Source: Amblyornis subalaris (Eukaryota; Chordata; Aves; Passeriformes; Ptilonorhynchidae). From it: a DNA stretch of 64,000 nt. Both the position numbers and the translations under genes were made by a program. Location: contig JACAXG010000121.1 of assembly GCA_018881555.1 (NCBI GenBank), positions 935,717-999,716 of the forward strand, written 5' to 3'. The notes beneath the pieces were generated by a model. That model made no database searches. It was given only the letters and a program-made list of their open reading frames with translations, and had not been told where the DNA came from. Shown here piece after piece: positions 59,374-64,000 of the stretch (position 1 is the stretch's first letter; each line of letters opens with the position of its first letter).

Positions 59374-61500
59374 CTGNGGAGAGATTGAAAGAAATACTCC
59401 TNAGCAATGCTGAAAGACATTTCCTTCATTTGTAAGCNTGCTTTGGTTGGGTTTTTTTTTGTCCAGAAATGTCCAGATACCAGTGTTTAAACACAGCCAC
59501 CAAGCAGCTTGGTGGCAATGATACCATTAACAGGGTGGCACAACGTTGGAGTTGAACCCAAAGCCTTTAAAGCCCCACANGTGCAACCTCTGTCAGAGCC
59601 CCAGACTGTGCTCCTGCCTGCTGCTTTATTAGCACCCTTTGCTGAGGCACAACATCCCAGATGCACTGTTTGAAGGCNTGTGAAACCTTGGAAAAACCCT
59701 AGAAAAAGCCCTGCTGTCTGTATGCCACACACCTGGCTCGCCCTGCTCCTTCTGGCACTGCTGAAACCGAGGACTGCAGGGGCATTCAGCCACCAGGGAT
59801 CTCCACACACCTTCACCGAGTGGTTTTCACTCTTAGATTTTTTTATCAAAGTGACACAAGCTGAACCTCATCACCATCCAACAGACCAGGAAACAAGCAG
59901 GTGAGGAGACAGGAAGCACCTGAGCAGGGTGGCTGTGCAAAGGAGAGAGGAGGAGAAGACTGTAGCCAACACAGGGACAGGGAGCAAGAAACGAGGAGCA
60001 GCAAGGGAAAGACACCAACCCTCATCCCATCCCCACCACCTCCTCATGGGGACCATCTAAAGTGAGGGGGCTGCACATCAGGAAAGGGCAGAGATGTCTG
60101 GAACAAAGCCAAGGGGTACTTCCCTAAATGCTGGTTCAGTTGTTCATCTTTATTTCCCAATATCGTGATCAATAATTGAAAGTTAGTGTTCATTGGCAGT
60201 AACCTGGATTTTGTGAAATTCCCTGACTCAAGAGTTTTGGGGTTTTTTTTCCATCCAGTGGCAGTCCTGTAAACTGGAAANAGAGGCTCATGATTCATCC
60301 AAAGCCATCTCCTTTTGGAAAGATAAACTATACCAAGTCTTGCATGGTCACAATCATCAACTGCTCTGGAAGCCAGGTTTGAAAGACATTTCACGTGGCA
60401 AATATTGGTAATTGTCCTTCCACGTGCCTCGTGTATGGAGTGGCAAGAAGAAGAACAGTTCTGCTGTGGGACCAGCAAGGACATACAGGACTGCCTGGGT
60501 GTTTTAGGGTGAAACCCTTCCCCAACACGGGCTGCAGTCTGTAGATGTAAAAAGGTCTGTCCCAAACTATCAGCCCTCCATATTTCACTGGCACAGGTGG
60601 CCAAGCACTGTGTGAGGACTAACCCACACCCTATTTACAGCAGCAAGGTTTGCTCATACAAAATTACCACCAGGGGCAGAACTTTCCTTGGCACNGACCC
60701 AAAATCCTCACGGATTTGCTCCCTCATTGCAGCCCTGAGNTGTTGTTCCTAGGAGAAAGTCCTACAAATCCTTATCAAAGCAAACCCAGNCACCTTGCAA
60801 AGGTGTTTGCTTTCATTTCATTTATAATGTGAATTATATCATACAACCTAGTGTACATAACTCCNAGGCAATTTTTACAGTATCCTGGAAACCAAGAAGG
60901 CAAAAAAAAAAAAATTACAAACTTCTGTGTACCATTNAATCATACTATATCTTATAGGATATTTTACTTGAAGTACTAGGATTTCATCTCATAATACAAA
61001 AAGTCTGCCATTATTTTCTGTAACAATCTATAATTAACNTGCCTTCTCAGAAGGCTTCACGAAACATTTATTTCTCTGAAGTAACAATACCTTCTTTTTA
61101 TAGGACCAGTCTTCATTTCTCAGTTACTCCCCACACATCCTGCTACTCGAGTAAACACAGAGCTTCCCATCCTCCTGCAGAGGCTCAAAGCACAGTGCCA
61201 CAACTCTGCAGAGGAGTTTTTTCAAATCAGTATTATTTCAACTGTATTTTCCTTAATATATAGACTAAAAAAAAAATCATATTATTTGTTCCCAGACAAG
61301 CNTTTTCCTGTTCTATTTTTTAGGATTCCAGATACATTAAAAACAGGTCACTTCATCGTTTTTCTCTGGGGTTTTTTTGCATTTATTTTATTAAAGTAAC
61401 AAAACTATGTAAATTCAAGCTTCCTGATCCTAAACATGGCAAGGGGGTGGAACAGTGCCTGCCCTAGAGATGCTACAGTTCAAAAAGACAGGAAAAAAAA

Positions 61501-61555
61501 GAGAAACTGAGGCATAAGATTATAAAGCAACTTTCCAGCACACAGTAGATGAAAA
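61501..61555 (+). mobile_element. Possible MIR SINE fragment
   Basis: GAGAAACTGAGGCATAAGAT, AAAGCAACTTTCCAGCA and CACAGTAGATG follow the MIR core order (GAAACTGAGGC, TAACTTGCCCA, CACAGCTAG). Diverged. Confidence 0.35.
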
Positions 61556-62065
61556 AGCTCATCCCTCCTGGAGGTCAGTCTAGCAACCCACTCATGAGAC
61601 AGAAAGTCTCTGCTAAATTCTCCAGACATTCTCAGATAGTCCTAGTTCCTAACTCATTACTTTAGGGAGTTTTACATAAATGCTTCTCTTCCTGAGGACA
61701 CTAATTAGGGAGGCAATATCAAAGGTAAGCAAATAGCACCTACACTCAGGAAGTCTGAAAAGGAAAATAACTCCTATTATGCCCTTTAAATGTTTCTCGA
61801 TATTGGATAGAGATGGGTTAGAACAATATTTGTCAGATGCTTTCTCTCCATGCCCTCTCTTGGGGTATTTTTTTAAGTGTTAGAAATTCAACTCTTGCCC
61901 ATCACNGGAGATTTCTTTGGTTTGCAGAATTAGAGAAACTATCCCATGGCTTTACTAAAACCAGCAGGCTGAGAAATGGGAAAATGGAAGCGATAGGGCT
62001 ATTAAATCACAGTGTGTAAAAATCTACGTGTTTTTTTTTTTAAAAAAAAAGGTAAAAAATAACCA

Positions 62066-62345
62066 ATGTGAGAATGAAAAGGGAAAAATGTGAGGTAGCA
62101 AGGAGTGGGGCAAAGAAGAGTACTAAGGAGGACAATGAAAAAGGCTATCAGGAGTCCCAGAAGCAACTTAAAGCAATTATGGAACTGAGAGAAACAAGAA
62201 GAAAACATGAGGATAAAGCAAAATCACGTAGAAGGCAAGTAAAAAGAAAAATGGCAGATGGAAGAGGAAAGGGTGGGAAGAGGAGGAAAGGAGAGCATTG
62301 TGATGGAAGGGAAAGAAGACAAAAGAGCAATGTCAGAAAAACCTT
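62066..62345 (+). repeat. Purine-rich low-complexity stretch
   Basis: About 280 bp in which the plus strand is overwhelmingly A and G (for example GGAAGAGGAAAGGGTGGGAA). A 98-codon open frame (62068-62364) rich in Lys, Arg and Glu follows from the composition and is not supported as a gene. Confidence 0.75.
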
Positions 62346-62879
62346 AGATCAGACTAAAAACTGAAAGGCAAAGTGAGGATATTTAGTAACCCAAGCACCA
62401 CTTTCACTGCAGATGCCTCAAGAAAAAAAAAAAAAAGGAGTACAAAAGGTAAGGAAGTTTAGACCAGTTTAAAAACCTAGGTCATTTTACACTTAAAACC
62501 GGAGAGAGACTTGTGCTCCTTTTTCAGAGCTGCTCAATCTGACCAACCAGCAGGTCTCATCTGTGAAAGTGTTTCCCACTGGAGATAAGAGCATCAAGCT
62601 GAAGTGTGTTTAGGTCACAGATTGAGGAAACTTGCAGTTCCGTGGCTCGTNATGTGGCTTTTCTTCAGAGGTACACAACTTCTGGCACACGCTGCTCTTC
62701 CTAATCTCTCCGAGCCCAGCCCCGCAGCGCAAGAAGCCTTTCCATCACGACACTCAGTGCCTTGGGTCTCACTGCTTTCAGCTGGAATGAGGACGAGAAG
62801 CACTCGGCTCCATCGGTCCCTTCAATCCAACCGCAAAGCAGCGAGCGTTCAGTGGGGTTTTTTTTTTTTTGGTCAGACT

Positions 62880-63010
62880 CCAGGAAACACGTGCGGGGCC
62901 AAATTCCGCCCTCCTTCGCGCTGATGCAAATCTGGATCCGCAGCCTGGCGGGCGCGGGGGCCGCTCCGGGTTCACCCCCAGCGTGACCGGAGGAGAAACG
63001 CGGAGCGCAT
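62880..63010. promoter_or_regulatory. CpG-dense block, possible small CpG island
   Basis: By eye 16 CpG dinucleotides in about 130 bp, far above the rest of the window. It includes CACGTG (62888-62893, E-box), ATGCAAAT (62924-62931, octamer) and GGCGGGCGCGGGGG. It lies 3.5 kb upstream of the first visible exon, inside an intron. Promoter or enhancer activity is only a possibility. Confidence 0.35.
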
Positions 63011-63083
63011 CTTTCCTCAGCTCGACACAGTGCCCTGTGCTGTGGGATGCTCTGAAGGACCCAGAATAGCAACCACCCACTCA

Positions 63084-63114
63084 GGGGGGGGAAAAAAAAA
63101 AAAAAAAAAAAAAA
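63084..63114 (+). repeat. G8-A23 homopolymer pair
   Basis: Eight G followed by 23 A on the plus strand, then GAAAG. It could be the tail of a retroposed sequence on the plus strand, but I see no polyadenylation signal or recognisable source gene upstream. Confidence 0.7.
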
Positions 63115-64000
63115 GAAAGTAAACACGTGACAAAAACGAAACTGCTATTTCGAGACACCTCTTTACGCAGGCTGTCAGCTCAGGCCAACAGCTCGGCACC
63201 TTAATTTGATCTCTGAGTGAACTCTGGAGGAGAGATACAAGCAGTTCAAAAACACGATCTTTTTTCTTTTTTTTTTGTCCCTCCCACTGGGGAAAGGGTT
63301 GATAAAGTATTACCAAAANAGAGCAAACACAGTCCTCTCTGATATTAATTTTCAGAGTCAGTCCTTGAAATCTAAACATCTTGTTAGAAACATGTTTTTC
63401 TCATACTTCTTTGACTCCCAGGTCGTGCTCTAACCTCAAATCAACGCCAGTTCAGCCATCAGTGATAAAAACATTGTAAACCATACAGGCAGCAGTTCCT
63501 ATTACTGAAGAGGCCCTACTCATCCTGCTCTTAGATACTATTTTCAGTTGTTTATGTCTAATCATTCAATTAATCATTCATGTCTAAGTCTTCCTTTCAT
63601 GTCAAGAACCTACTTACAGCAGTTTTTGTTTGGCTTATTAACTCTTCTGCTTTAATTCAATGCTATTTCCCAGAAGACCCCTGGGGAGAAAAATATGGAT
63701 TTTGCTTCCATTTCTTGGTTAGAAAAACGACATTTAGCAACTCTGTTGCCTCAGTGCTCTGGGCAGAGCTATGAAATTTAACAAAGCGTGGCAGAGATGT
63801 GCTTCTGGTTGCTCTCCTAGTAGAGACATCTCCGTGGTACCAGGCACTAAATCCCAATTAGACAGCAAGTTTCTGCTGTGCTCTCAGCAAAGCTCCTGCC
63901 ATTCCCACACTCAGAATTTGAGTTGAGGGATGAAGGAGAAAACATTCAAATGATGTCTTTATCTTTCCTACGGCCATCCTCCTGAATACAGATACATGAA

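Larger units (their letters stand above)
59374..64000 (-). other. ITPR2: Upstream ITPR2 intron, partial
   Basis: I searched for the preceding coding exon (human [20 protein letters not shown]) by eye and did not find it, so this 4.6 kb is treated as intron. It holds a possible MIR relic (61501-61555), a T11/A9 junction (62031-62050), a purine-rich stretch (62066-62345), a CpG-dense block (62880-63010) and a G8/A23 run (63084-63114). Confidence 0.8.

Noticed and set aside
60044..60604. 186-codon minus-strand open frame, the longest in the window
   Set aside because: No recognisable domain, ambiguous bases inside, biased composition, and it lies in intron upstream of the first visible exon. 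It does not match the missing N-terminal ITPR2 residues.
62068..62364. 98-codon Lys/Arg/Glu-rich plus-strand frame
   Set aside because: Explained by the purine-rich composition; no homology recognised and no promoter context.
62701..63126. 141-codon minus-strand frame through the CpG-dense block
   Set aside because: Long because of high GC and a poly(T)-encoded Phe run at its start; no similarity to ITPR2 or any family I know. It could only be non-coding 5' sequence, if it is transcribed at all.
59374..64000. Search for the upstream ITPR2 coding exons
   Set aside because: No sequence encoding the expected NPPKKFR or RCVVHPE segments next to a donor was found on the minus strand; they are probably beyond base 64000.
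1..64000. tRNA, rRNA, microRNA hairpins, CRISPR arrays, prokaryotic operons
   Set aside because: None seen. The window is an animal gene with introns; short hairpins could not be evaluated without folding software.

Overview
The window is vertebrate nuclear DNA, almost certainly from a bird. Its single recognisable gene has short, conserved, correctly spliced exons separated by introns of 0.1 to 19 kb. The interspersed repeats are mostly CR1 LINE 3' ends, plus one fragment resembling an avian LTR of the type common in songbirds (TguLTR5-like, from memory). No bacterial features, operons, CRISPR arrays or RNA genes were seen.

The gene is ITPR2, the type 2 inositol 1,4,5-trisphosphate receptor, an ER calcium-release channel. 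It lies on the minus strand, so the protein reads from high to low coordinates. I could place 23 exons: 22 complete and one cut by the left edge at base 1. They give about 1,038 codons, corresponding to roughly residues 55 to 1107 of a protein of about 2,700 residues (numbering from memory of the human protein). All placed junctions use AG acceptors and GT donors, and codon phases match across every placed junction. The one unresolved join is between the exons at 49947-50042 and 31117-31268, where 14 or 15 residues are missing inside an 18.7 kb intron.

Region by region, right to left: 59374-64000 is intron upstream of the first visible exon and contains a CpG-dense block. 49947-59373 holds seven exons for the N-terminal suppressor domain and the start of the IP3-binding beta-trefoil. 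31269-49946 is a giant intron with CR1 copies, an LTR fragment and a paired AP-1-like site. 20867-31268 is a dense cluster of eleven exons (rest of the IP3-binding core, then helical domains). 6969-20866 is a second giant intron with two CR1 copies. 1-6968 holds the last five exons seen (central linker and the following armadillo region). The 5' exons (initiator methionine) and the 3' exons (regulatory domain, six transmembrane segments, pore) lie outside the window.

The IP3-contacting residues known from ITPR1 are all present but spread over three exons (RTTLR in 51299-51445; R, K, R in 26961-27102; YRK in 26054-26212). Leucine inside RTTLR, where ITPR1 has glycine, marks the gene as ITPR2. 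I found no evidence of a novel biological system. The points worth a second look are splice-site architecture, one missing small exon, possible intronic regulatory DNA and old repeats.
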